Shown here: piece by piece, positions 11,328-21,218 of the stretch
Position numbering within the stretch: position 1 is the stretch's first letter
Layout: each line of letters starts with the position of its first letter
Source of the DNA: Agapanthus africanus
Lineage: Eukaryota; Streptophyta; Magnoliopsida; Asparagales; Amaryllidaceae
Assembly (NCBI GenBank): GCA_030015575.1
Contig: JASDDO010000018.1
Location: 379,683,908-379,747,907 of the forward strand
DNA length: 64,000 bases
Reading direction: 5' to 3'
Program-made: the position numbers and the translations under genes
Notes under the pieces: model-generated
Told to the model about the DNA's origin: nothing
Seen by the model: the letters and a program-made list of their open reading frames with translations, nothing else
The model's database searches: none

Positions 11328-11333
11328 ACCCTC

Positions 11334-12023
11334 CTACTGTAAAGATTTTTCAGCGAAATCTTCTAGAAAATTCCAGGCTTCCCCATCATCTTTGGTCATA
11401 AAGTTGCCTTGACACATGGATTCAAGGGTCTGCCTTGTGTAAGGAGTAATGCCCTCATAAATGATTCGGCACAGTTCCCATCTCGGGATGCCGTGATGTG
11501 GACATTGGACTAACAGATCCTTGAAACGTTCAAGACATTTTGAAAATGTTTCATTTGGAAGCTGGGTGAATTGATAGATTTCGCTACGGACTCGAGCTGT
11601 CTTTTGATGTGGGTAGAATTTCTTAAGGAATGCTTTGACGAATTCATCCCAATTTGAAATGGAATGTGCGGTAGTGTTATATAGCCACTTCTTGGCTAAA
11701 TCGCACAAAGTGAATGGGAGAAGACGTAGACGGAAAGCATCCACAGAAAGATGTGAAGTACCCATCATTGCGCATACATTTTCAAATTTCGTGATAAACA
11801 CGTATGCGTCTTCAGACTCGAGACCGTGAAATTTTGGTAGAAGGTTGATGTATTGGGGTTTTATTTGAAAATTTTCCCCGTTGGCTGGTAGAATGGATAA
11901 GCAGGTGGAAAGGGGACCTCGTGTAGGATAGCACCTCTCTTGGAGAGAGATGTGAGATGGATTCTGCGCACCAACGGACGGCGGCTGGGTAGTGGAAAAG
12001 AAGTTCGATGGAGACGGATCCAT
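11334..12023 (-). CDS. Athila-1 gag, N-terminal part (retrotransposon gag domain)
   Basis: A 229-codon frame starts ATG at 12023 and ends at an in-frame TAG. It holds the retrotransposon gag (capsid-like) domain: INLLPKFHGLESEDAYVFI, then FENVCAMM, LRLLPFTLCDLAKKWL, FLKKFYPHQKT and FTQLPNETFSKCLERFKDL, which are typical of Athila gag. The frame after the stop continues as gag C-terminus and protease, so the stop splits one original gene. The residue before the stop is Gln and the one after is Glu. A Trp codon at this site in relatives would make this a simple TGG-to-TAG change; I infer that from family similarity and cannot prove it here. Confidence 0.85.
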   Translation of the reverse strand: MDPSPSNFFSTTQPPSVGAQNPSHISLQERCYPTRGPLSTCLSILPANGENFQIKPQYINLLPKFHGLESEDAYVFITKFENVCAMMGTSHLSVDAFRLRLLPFTLCDLAKKWLYNTTAHSISNWDEFVKAFLKKFYPHQKTARVRSEIYQFTQLPNETFSKCLERFKDLLVQCPHHGIPRWELCRIIYEGITPYTRQTLESMCQGNFMTKDDGEAWNFLEDFAEKSLQ

Positions 12024-13113
12024 CGATGTGGGTGTGGTGGTGGGTAAAAGAAAGGGTAAATGTAGAAATACCGACTTTTGGGTGGATCGAAAGGACGCGG
12101 ACTAACAGGCACTAGAATCCCGTTGTCCAGCTTATCTTGCACTAAAAAGGGTTAGTATAAGTGGCAGCGTGAATTTATAATTAGGGGAAATGAAGTGAAT
12201 GCGGTGTTTGTTTTGAAAATTGATACGGATTTTGAAAAATATGATGCAACACAATAAATGCAACACACAAAACCCTAGAATCTAGTGGTCACCTAGGTCC
12301 GGCTCTAGACCGCTCCTAACTGCCAAAAGACAAGTCGCAGGATCAATCCTCCACTGCCTCTTTGTCCCCCTGTGGCCGGATAAGTGCCAGGTAAGTGGGA
12401 AGGTACTCCACTACGAAAGTAGTGGGCCTAATTAAAAACCACTAGCCTTAGACACACTCGCCTTAGACACCACAAGAAAACTCGGATAAGCAATGAATTA
12501 CCCACGGCCTTCTTTTGTCCTAAGTGAGCGCGACGGTCCTTAGAGTCATCTCTAGATATTTTTTAATTAATGAGGGTAAATGCGGATGCAAGTTTGTGAT
12601 TTTTGGGGCTTAGGAAGGGTAATGAACCCCCCACCTAATCTGGATTTGGTCGTGCCCCTTAAATTCCGTATTAATATGCAAACAACCAAGAATCAAAAAC
12701 ACGCACAAATTTAATTTTGCTATTTTGCGCGCTGCGATTATTTGCAAAGAAACCTGCAAGAAATTGTTATTTGGAGCAGATGAGGTAAGAGATAAGAAAG
12801 ATAGAGACTCACAGAGCAAAATGTGCATAGAGAGGAGGTAGTCCCACCGCGGAAGCGCGGCAATTAGTGCCTTATACCGCGGAAACGCGGTCAGATCAAG
12901 GGATCACTGCACCAAATTTTCAGGATCGGTTTCTGTTCACCTCAGGAGCTCTCTGGATTATACAGAAAAATTTCTCCACAGCTCCAATGATTCCAGATTT
13001 CCTCGCACAGATCACAACAACTCGTATTAGTGTTTGCGTGGATTTGTATCTAAAAATTATAATGGAATAAAATTTTAAACTTAAATTTCAAAATACGAAC
13101 AATTAGCGTACTG
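12024..13113 (-). other. Athila-1 5' untranslated region
   Basis: About 1.1 kb lies between the primer sites and gag. No conserved coding sequence is visible; short frames at 11861-12142 and 12610-12828 show no family resemblance. At 12847-12890 two GC-rich motifs sit in direct order, CCGCGGAAGCGCGG and CCGCGGAAACGCGG, 16 bases apart. They resemble the dyad in the LTR. Confidence 0.6.
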
Positions 13114-13131
13114 TCCCCGGCAACGGCGCCA
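13114..13131 (-). other. Inner primer-binding-like site, tRNA-Asp type
   Basis: On the minus strand this reads TGGCGCCGTTGCCGGGGA, the classical tRNA-Asp primer site of Athila elements. It is the second of two copies and lies 61 bases inside the one that abuts the LTR. Confidence 0.75.
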
Positions 13132-13174
13132 TTTGATTGTTATAAAATTCGATTGTGTGTATCAAATCAAATAG

Positions 13175-13192
13175 TCCCCGGCAACGACGCCA
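13175..13192 (-). other. Primer-binding site abutting the Athila-1 5' LTR
   Basis: On the minus strand this reads TGGCGTCGTTGCCGGGGA and lies two bases from the LTR end (GTTTCAATCA). It differs from the inner copy by one base (C to T at position 6). Its position makes it the site actually used, if any. Confidence 0.75.
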
Positions 13193-13194
13193 TT

Positions 13195-15052
13195 TGATTG
13201 AAACAATTTTCCGTTGTGTATGTAGAAAATAGAATAGAAATCACAACAAAAAATTATTTGACCGCAATCAACTACGGTGTCGGATGTAGATTGTTAGTGA
13301 GTGCGGATCGTCCACAGGGAAAGTGTAATCGTTCGTGTTTCGAATTAGATGAGTCGAAACTTTAAAGAAAAGAAAACAAAACAATTCATGATTTGTATTT
13401 GAAGTTCAAGAATTAGAAAATCTAGATCTAATAACAAGAAAAAGATAGAATCAAGAATTGATAGTTTGTTGATTTTTCCAAACCAAATATCATGAATCGA
13501 AATGAGGCTCGTAGGAATCGATCGGATCTATAGATGTGATGTAATCTTACAATTACGTATTCTTATCCTTCGATGAATTGATACTAGATCGATGATGATC
13601 GATCGCGAATGAGGGATTTCTTATGAAACTAGGGTTTCATCTTATCCCTTGTTCTTTCGTCGATATCATTCACATTCTAGCCTCTAGTAAATTCAAGAAA
13701 CGATCGTAAATCCCTAATTTCGAGTGATCACAATCAAGAAAGCATCGCTACGAAACTAAGTCATCGATTCTTGAACTTGCTAGGGTTTACAAAACTCGTA
13801 GGAGTTAAAAATCGTATTAAGATTTGTTACATCATCATTCTACAATCGTCTCGACTCCTTTACGAGTGGAGTTTTACTCAAACATCATCACAAGAACTAC
13901 AATCATAAATTGAGATCGAATCATGATGCAAGAATTTAAAGAAAGCAAGATTAAAGAATTTCACCTTTTATTTATATCAACAATTTCATTACATTCGCTT
14001 AAGAACTACAAGAGGAAAAACTCGATCGTCGATTTGGCTTCGCTCTTCTCCTTGAGTCGCGGACCGGCTTGGATCACTTGCCCGATTGAAGATCGGCTCG
14101 GCTCCTAAAAGGTTGAAGGCTTCTTGCTTGATTGGTACTCAAGATCTTGAATTTGGAGTGGAATTAGGGTTAGGGTTTCGCACAAGCCTTGTCACTAGAC
14201 TTGTGGAAGAAGATGAAAAATTAGAATGATGAGAGAAGACTAACTAATGATGAACTAATGAACAAAGAATGAACCCCCAACCCTTAGATCTAGGTTCCTA
14301 TTTATAGCCATCAAAACCCTAGATATAGGATTTGAATTTTAAGTTTCCCTCCAAAAGTTTGTTGAGGAGATTTTGAATTTCCCTCCAAAAGTTAGTTATA
14401 TGAAATTTGAATTTCCCTCCAAAAGTTTGTTAAGGAGAAGCTTCTAGATGTGATTACTTAGGAGGGAGCTTCTAATTAGGATTAGCTTTGCTTAATGATA
14501 TTTGCTGATCTGGCAGAAGTTTCGTGAGAATTTTGGAATTTGACATATCATTCTGAGCTGTAGCCACTGAGATAAGAATAACGCACTAAAATTGGCATGA
14601 TGATCTGACTAAATTGCCGCGTAACCTCGGCGCAAGCCGGCTCCCGCCGCGGTTCCGCGGCGCTTTTGAAGAGTTGGGGCTCGGGCTCTCTTGTGCTTGT
14701 TGGGCCTGAGTTGTGGGCCTTTATTTGATATGTTGATTTATATATTTCCTTCTAAATTGCTACCAGATCTGAAAACATGGAGTTGGTGTATTTTTGATCA
14801 GCTTCTTTTGACTTTGCTCCTGCAATTTCCTGCACAAATCTCGACACAAGTGTTGCGCAAATACAGAGATGATGCGATGCCATGAAATGCGGTCAATTTC
14901 CCTTAAAGTGCCGGTTTAATAGTCTAACACATGAAATCTGATATTCAACGACTGATTTGCTAATATGTGAAATATGAATACCGAACACTTCTAAATGAAT
15001 GCAAATGATAGGGAAATTGCCGTGTTAAAAATACATTATTTTCGACTGATCA
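13195..15052 (-). repeat. 5' LTR of Athila-1
   Basis: 1858 bases, bounded by TGATTGAAAC and CGACTGATCA in plus-strand reading and followed by CTCAT. It would contain the element's promoter, acting on the minus strand. The GC-rich dyad at 14616-14661 has lost two paired positions relative to the other LTR. Confidence 0.9.
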
Positions 15053-15543
15053 CTCATTCTCTATCTTCAAGAGTGAGCTCCCATGGTTCCTCCTCCTTCT
15101 TCCTCTTTTTGATTTTTCTGTAGCTCTCATGTGTTGAGAAAAATAGAAACAAAATAGACAAAAAAATCCACCACCATCTTATACACTATCTAGGACATCA
15201 AGAATAGCAAACTTGTTGCCCTAGTTACCTCGGCTTAAGGTGGAGCTCGAATTACAAACTCTCGGGTGGATCGTCTTCGACTCAAGGAGGCCGCGGAGGT
15301 AACCAAGATCCGGATCGATCCTCGGAGCTTACATGGACAAGGAGAACAGCGGAGAGAAGACCCGAAGGACTTGGTTCGTGAGGTATAATTTCTTGAGCAT
15401 ACTAGATAGAAGCTCTTGTAGTTTGTTAGCAATGGTTTGGCAAAGATCCTCCAGTTTTAGTCCATGTTACCCTATGTTAAAAATTTGATTTTTACCTATT
15501 CCGCCTCCCCGTAAGCACCGGGATGGATAACATGGACTTACAG

Positions 15544-15555
15544 TGGTATCAGAGC
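15544..15555 (+). other. Primer-binding site of Copia-A (initiator tRNA-Met)
   Basis: TGGTATCAGAGC is the standard plant copia primer site complementary to the initiator tRNA-Met 3' end. It lies one base after the LTR end TTACA. Confidence 0.92.
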
Positions 15556-15751
15556 CTCGCTAAACCATTACTAACTTGTTAGCAAAGTGTTAGAAATTCG
15601 ATCGCCGAAAAAAATCGCAAAACACGTCGAAAAATGCACTTTTCTGTCGTTTTTTAAAACTGGTCCAAAAATTTTTCAGGGGACCTTAAAAATACGTGAA
15701 GGCTTTTTTGGGAAAACTGTAGAAATTTGGGCGCGTGAGTCACTCAGAAGA

Positions 15752-15798
15752 CCGCGGATCCACGGCCGATCCAAGCGATCCGCCGCGGATCCGTGGCC
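15752..15798. other. GC-rich dyad in the Copia-A leader
   Basis: CCGCGGATCCACGGCC (15752-15767) and GCCGCGGATCCGTGGCC (15782-15798) can pair with one wobble and one mismatch. GATC on each side of CAAGC extends the apical part. It begins 208 bases after the primer site. The related dyads of Copia-B and Copia-C begin about 200 bases after theirs. Confidence 0.65.
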
Positions 15799-16909
15799 GA
15801 GTCAACTCAGCCGCGCACCAAATTTCTTCTGGGGTTCTCTGTGATGGTTTTGTGATTTTTAAGATAGTTTTGTTCTGCCCAAATTTTGCTGAGTACTGTG
15901 TTGTGCTTGGGGTAGTTTCAAATCAAGTTATCGATCGAAATTCAAAGTACTTTTGCTAATCGGATATTCTGTGATGTGATATATGTATTGAACGTCTACT
16001 AATCGCTATACGTCGATTAGTGGGGGTTATACATATCTGTGATCTGTGATGTTGGTTTGTGTATATGAACTTGTTGGATCGTCGTGATGAATAGCCGGGG
16101 ATGTGAGATGAGAGTTTTCATTTTTCATTCAATGTAAAATCTGTAATTTGATGTAATATTATTTTATGGCCGCACATCCGGGCTGAGGTTGTAGCCGCCA
16201 TTGTATATTATTTCTTTTACTGTTTTTGCTACTAGGATAGATCCAAGGTGGGGTGCACAAACTACCGGGTATTTTGAAGTGCCGAGTGGCCTACTCACGT
16301 TGTTGAGGGAGGTTGCTCCACTTCGGATACTTGGCGGGTAGTTTGCCGCACCCGTAGGGGTCTAGGATGGGGTTTGGCTATTCATCGCGACCGTGTAATC
16401 CGTCTTTTGTTGCAGGCTCGAACGAAACGCGGATTCCTAGCATATCCAATGTGTTCATCTGTGATCTGGAATGGCTATCATTGCATCTGACGAATATATA
16501 TATCTATATATGATATCTAGTAGGCGTTGCTTATGTTTTGCATCCGCGCTAGTCCAACCCCTGCTCTGTCGTTAGTTAAGTAACCTAACGGGTGATGACG
16601 GGGCCCCATGGCGAATGCAGATGGCATAAGCGTATGTCATATTTTCGTTGTTTTCTACAATGATAGGATTAATTGATGGGACGCATTAAATTAATGTAAA
16701 GAAAACAAACCAAAGCTGAATCGTTGGAACAATTTCAAAACCACTCGGTTTTTTCAAAACAGAAAACTTTTAAAAATGCGGAGCTTAAAACACTCCTTTT
16801 AAAAGCTATCAGGTTCCTTCGATTATATCAAGTTTACTACGTTCACGGTTTCGCCAAAACCATTCGTAGCCCACCGTCGTTTCATATGAATATCCAATAG
16901 TATTCAAGC

Positions 16910-17118
16910 TATGTTTGTTGGCCTTAGTCAAGGCATAATTCTTGGTAGCTGCTGGGTATTCATATGTTGCATAGATAGATGCGTTAGTTTGAGACAGTCG
17001 TATTACTTTGTTGACCATAGTCAAGCGTATATACGGGTGGGTTCAAATCAACCTGGACAATGACGGGTAGAACTTGACATGTGACTTATGATTTGTTGGC
17101 CTTAGTCAAGGTCATAAG
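16910..17118 (+). other. Three serial hairpins in the Copia-A leader
   Basis: Outer stems are TATG/CATA (16910-16937), CGTAT/ATACG (16999-17035) and CTTATGA/TCATAAG (17085-17118). Each encloses a related inner sequence, TTGGCCTTAGTCAAGG or TTGACCATAGTCAAG. The outer stems differ from those in Copia-B and Copia-C but pairing is kept. Confidence 0.65.
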
Positions 17119-17632
17119 AGCATGGGGAAAAAATCCACATCTGGAGTTTCTAAAGAAACTGCTGCATACCATTTGGAGTTTGATAATGTTGGTAGGATTC
17201 CTTTAGCATTATCTTACAATGATATTTGGATCCCGATCCTACTGTGAGTATCCGCCACTCCTCGGGAAACTTTTCACTTAACGATCAATGCTATAAACCA
17301 AGTAGGTGTCTAGAAAGGTGTTAGCGGGGCTACGCCCACAGGGAAAAGATGTTATTTAATTAAGGAACTTCATGAAAGCGTCGTAAAACCTCCCTCGAAG
17401 TACCGACACTGGCCTGGCTGAACGGTTAAGCAAGTATTGTACGGTGATATTGATCCCGACTAATTCTTCTTTTATGGTTAGAGGAAGGATTCAAGAAACA
17501 GTGGGAGCCATCCTGTTTAGATAAATTAAAAACCAATCTAAACTTGCAAGAGCATCATGCTGAGTGTTTTCTTCTCTCTCTCTTAATTGCAGCGACCCAG
17601 TGACCAGACATAAGTTACATCTAGATAATAAA

Positions 17633-18025
17633 ATGACTGAATCTGACTGTTTTTACTGGCAAAGGTCTGTCCAGATGTCCATTACCCATAACAAGCTGGG
17701 ACACCTCCTAACTAATCATACCCCTGCCGTCTCAGGACCAGTTTCCCCTGTCACGGATATTGATATCCGTAAGACATCGGAAAAAGACTGTGCGAATGCC
17801 AAGTGCCTCGTGTTGGCCTCAGTTGATGGTGCATACCAGAGGCAGCACGAGAAGATGGACTTAGTTTCTATCTTCCTCCATAACAAAGATTTATATGGAG
17901 AGCAATCTCGTTTCGCAAGATATGAGACCTCGAACGAATTGCTTCAAGCGAGATTGGCTATCGGGTCATCTGTAGGGGCAACGTCCTTACAGAGACCAGC
18001 TATTTTGATGAGCTCACGGACCTGA
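17633..18025 (+). pseudogene. Copia-A gag, N-terminal remnant
   Basis: The first in-frame ATG of this frame is at 17633. The part from about 17790 is recognisable Angela-type gag: CLVLASVDGAYQRQHEKMD, KDLYGEQSRFARYETSNELL and then LAIGSSVGA. A frameshift near 17975 switches the gag reading to the next frame (18031 on), so this frame ends in unrelated residues at 18025. The conserved start seen in Copia-B and Copia-C (GCGACCATG) is GCGACCCAG here. Gag would form the virus-like particle; this copy cannot make it intact. Confidence 0.75.
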
Positions 18026-18030
18026 AGACC

Positions 18031-18654
18031 ATGTTGAAGAACGGGTCAAATACTGACTTGATTCTACAGTCTCTGCCCTCTACTTATACCCTGAAGGAAA
18101 CCGGGGAAGTAGAAGGAAAGGGAAGGGCAAAAGTTTTAGGACAAGATATAGTAAAGGAAGGACGTTCCTATCGTTACGGGAATGAAAAATGGCAGAAAGA
18201 TTGCAGGGCTGGCAAAGCCAGTAGCCAGGATTCGAATCATGTTGTGGCTTCGGCTTCGGGTGTGTTTGTAATAGAAAACTGTATGTCAATTAACCCTACT
18301 TCCTGGGTATTGGATACTGGATCAGGATCTCACATCTATAATTCATTACAGGCTTGAAGAAACCGTAGAGTTATCAGGATAGGTGATATGACTCTCAGGG
18401 TTGCCAACGGAATGAGCGGGGACGCTGAATCCGTAGGGGAATATCACCTTGGATTGATAAGTGGGCAGATATTGATTCTACATAACTGTTTGTATGTACC
18501 TAGTATGGCTTGTAATATCATATCTATATCCTTACTTTCTAAGGAAGGATATGATTTTACTTTTGTAAGCGACGTGGTCCATATCCACCTAAATCAAGTT
18601 GTGATTGGGTCAGGTACATTAGAAAACGGGATATACGAATTGAATCAAGCTTAG
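18031..18654 (+). pseudogene. Copia-A gag C-terminus, protease and start of pol
   Basis: The reading frame holds the end of the gag domain (DLILQSLPSTY), a basic stretch, a broken zinc knuckle (SYRYGNEKWQKDC, where CxxC...H...C is expected), and the protease active site WVLDTGSGSHI. An in-frame TGA interrupts it at 18355-18357. The same frame goes on through protease and GAG-pre-integrase sequence (SVGEYHLGL, CNIISISLLSKEGYDF) until an in-frame TAG at 18652-18654. Two stops in one frame make it a pseudogene. Confidence 0.78.
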
Positions 18655-18711
18655 GTTTTCAGTGTCCAGAACACACTTAAAAGAAAGTCTCCGGAAACAA
18701 ATCAGGCTTTC

Positions 18712-21204
18712 TTGTGGCATTGTAGACTGGGTCACATTAATGAGACACGGTTGACAAAGTTACATAAAGAGGGATACATGAATCCGTTCGAGTATCAGTC
18801 TTATGCTACTTATGAATCTTGTCTCATGGAAAAGATGACAAAGACTCCGTTCACTGGACACGGAGTAAGAGCGAGCGAGCTCTTGGAACTCATACACATT
18901 GATTTGTGTTGTCCAATGTCTACACATGCGCAAAGTAGTTATTCATACTTCATTACTTTCACAGATGATTTCTCTATGTATGGAAATATCTTCCTAATGA
19001 AGCATAAATCCGAGGCCTTTGAGAATGGAATTCTCTCTCAGCTTACTCCTCCATACACACCACAGCACAACGGTGTATCGAAAAGGCGGAATCGAACTCT
19101 ATTGGATATGGTTCGTTCCATGATGAGTAAGGCTGAGTTGCCGCGATCTTTCTGGGGTTATGCACTAGAAACAGCTGCATATCTTTTGAACCAAGTTCCT
19201 ACTAAGTCAGTGCCTACCACACCATATCAGATGTGGAGTGGGAAGAAACCCTGTCTTAAACACTTTAAGACATGGGGATATCCAGCTTTTATCAAAAAGC
19301 AGCATGCGGACAAGCTCGAGGCACGCTCAGTACAGTGTAAGTTTGTGGGATACCCAAAGAACTCCAAGGGGTATGTTTTCTATTACGCAGAGGAGAAAAA
19401 AGTCTTTATTTCTCGTCATGCCTGCTTCTTGGAAAATGAGTTTTTAGGAAATCAGATAAGTGGGAGCATAATAGAACTGGAAGAAATTCCAGAACCACAA
19501 GCTATTACTGAAAGCTTAGTAGAACCACAGAGTTCGAAAGAACAGGACATTCCTGTGCCACTCCGCAGGAGTAGTAGGCAGTCTCATCCGCCCGAGAGAT
19601 ACTATGGTTTTCTCATAGACGGGGATCGAGAGGATTGCGTCATTGAAAATGATGAGCCTACTAGCTTCCAGCAAGCCATTCAGAGCGGTGACTCGGTAAA
19701 ATGGCTGGATGCAATGCAGACCGAGATGGAGTCCATGTACACCAACAAAATTTGGACTTTGGACATTGCTCCAGAAGGGATAAAACCCGTTGGCTGCAAA
19801 TGGATCTTCAGAAAGAAGATTGGTGTAGATGGGCGGGTTGAAACCTATAAAGCTAGACTTGTTGCAAAGGGTTTTCATCAAAGAGCTGGTTTGGACTATG
19901 ACGAAACCTTTTCTCCAGTGGCTATGCTCAAATCCATTCGGATCCTTCTTGCCATTGTTGCCTTCCACGATTATGAGATCTGGCAGATGGACGTAAAGAC
20001 GGCTTTTCTAAATGGAAATTTGGAAGAGTGCGTCTACATGGATCAGCCGGAGGGTTTCATTCAGAGTGGGAGCAGCGGTAAAGTGTGCAAGTTGCTTAAG
20101 TCCATTTATGGACTAAAGAAGGCATCGCGGAGCTGGAACATCTGCTTTGATGATACTCCGGATGAACCATGCATTTACAGTAAGATTGTAGGGAGAACTG
20201 TGGTATTCCTCGTCTTGTACGTGGATGACATTCTCCTAATAGGAAATGATATTCCTATGCTACAGCCAGTCAAAGGATTCTTGTCACAGAGGTTCTCCAT
20301 GAAGAACCTGGGCGATGCCAACTACATTCTGAGGATCCAGATCTATCGTGATAGATCTAAGAGGATGTTGGGACTTTCGCAGTCCAGGTATATCGACACC
20401 ATACTGAAACGATTCAGTATGGAAGATTCAAAGCGCGGTAATCTACCGGCTTGTCACGGAATCACCCTCTCCAAAAAGATGTCTCCCAAAACTGATTTGG
20501 AAAGGGCTCGCATGTCATCTATACCCTACGCATCTGCGGTAGGCTCTATAATGTATGCGATGTTTTGTACCAGACCAGATGTAGCATACGCATTAAGCGT
20601 TGTAAGCTGGTATCAGTCGGACCCAGGGAAGAAACACTGGATAGCAGTAAAGAACATTCTCAAGTACCTGAGAAGGACTAAGGAGATGTTCTTGGTGTAT
20701 GGTAGAAAAGACCTCCAGATCGAGGCCTTTGCTGACTCCGGCTTCCAGAGTGACAAGGATGACTCCAAGTCCATGTCGGGTTATGTCTTTACCCTCAATA
20801 GAGGGGCGGTTTGCTGGATGAGCTCCAAGCAGGAAACCGTTGCTGACTCAACTATGGAAGCGGAGTACATAGCTGCTTGCGATGCCGCAAAGGAAGCTGT
20901 CTGGATGAAGAAGTTCCTCACGGAGCTTCAGGTGGTTCCTACTATTGTTGATCCAATACCGCTGTATTGTGACAACAACGGCGCTATAGCTTTAACGAAG
21001 GAACCCAGGTCCCATCAGAAGTCCAGACACATTTTGAGGCGGTACCACCTGATCAGGGAGATCGTAGATCGTCGGGAGATCGAGGTGAGGAGAGTAGATT
21101 TTGAGAATAACACTGCAGATCCATTCACGAAGGCCATACCCCAGACTCAGTTCGAGCGGCTGATCGAGATGATAGGTCTTCGATACGCCAGTACATGGCC
21201 CTAG
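18712..21204 (+). pseudogene. Copia-A pol: integrase, reverse transcriptase, RNase H
   Basis: The frame is open from 18655; the first ATG gives 830 residues. In order it has an integrase zinc region (HCRLGH at 3-8; the expected CxxC is YESC), an integrase core with D64, RT with DVKTAFLNG (D427) and YVDD (503-506), and RNase H with ADSGFQSDKDDSKSMSG and STMEAEYIAA. Compared with Copia-C, 39 residues are missing after residue 104, including the second catalytic Asp. The catalytic Glu in GVSERRNR is Lys124, and nine residues are missing after 480. RT motifs look intact, but integrase cannot be active. Confidence 0.88.
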
Positions 21205-21207
21205 TGT

Positions 21208-21218
21208 AAGTAGGAGAT
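21208..21218 (+). other. Polypurine tract of Copia-A
   Basis: AAGTAGGAGAT lies directly before the LTR start TGTTAG. Copia-B and Copia-C have AAGTGGGAGAT at the same place. Confidence 0.8.

Larger units (their letters stand above)
5795..15052 (-). mobile_element. Athila-1: gag-protease-only Ty3/gypsy element, minus strand
   Basis: The element is flanked by the perfect 5-bp duplication CTCAT (5790-5794 and 15053-15057). In element orientation the order is 5' LTR (15052-13195), tRNA-Asp primer site, 5' UTR, gag, gag C-terminus plus protease, 3' UTR, polypurine tract, and 3' LTR (7671-5795). LTR ends are TGATCAGTCG and GTTTCAATCA. There is no reverse transcriptase, RNase H or integrase: the protease frame runs straight into the Athila-type 3' UTR. 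It is therefore non-autonomous, resembling the described class of terminal-repeat elements that carry only gag. It lies within the 5' LTR of Copia-A. Confidence 0.92.
4206..15542 (+). repeat. 5' LTR of Copia-A, in two pieces
   Basis: The pieces are 4206-5794 and 15058-15542 (2074 bases together). Continuity across the insertion is shown by the uninterrupted 3' LTR, where CATTATCTCTTGCTCATTC spans the equivalent site at 22790-22808. The LTR ends ATGGACTTACA, one base before the primer-binding site. Short open frames inside it are not conserved and look like chance. Confidence 0.9.
15556..17632 (+). other. Copia-A 5' leader, non-coding
   Basis: About 2.1 kb lies between the primer site and the first gag-like frame. 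It shares long blocks with the leaders of Copia-B and Copia-C: the GAATAGCCGGGG region near 16090, the TAGGTGTCTAGAAAGGTGT block at 17302, ACACTGGCCTGGCTGAA at 17407, and the AGTGGGAGCCATCCTG block at 17501. No open frame is conserved between the three. Two structured parts are listed separately. It ends in a pyrimidine-rich run and TTGCAG at 17588-17592, which looks like a 3' splice site. Confidence 0.75.
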
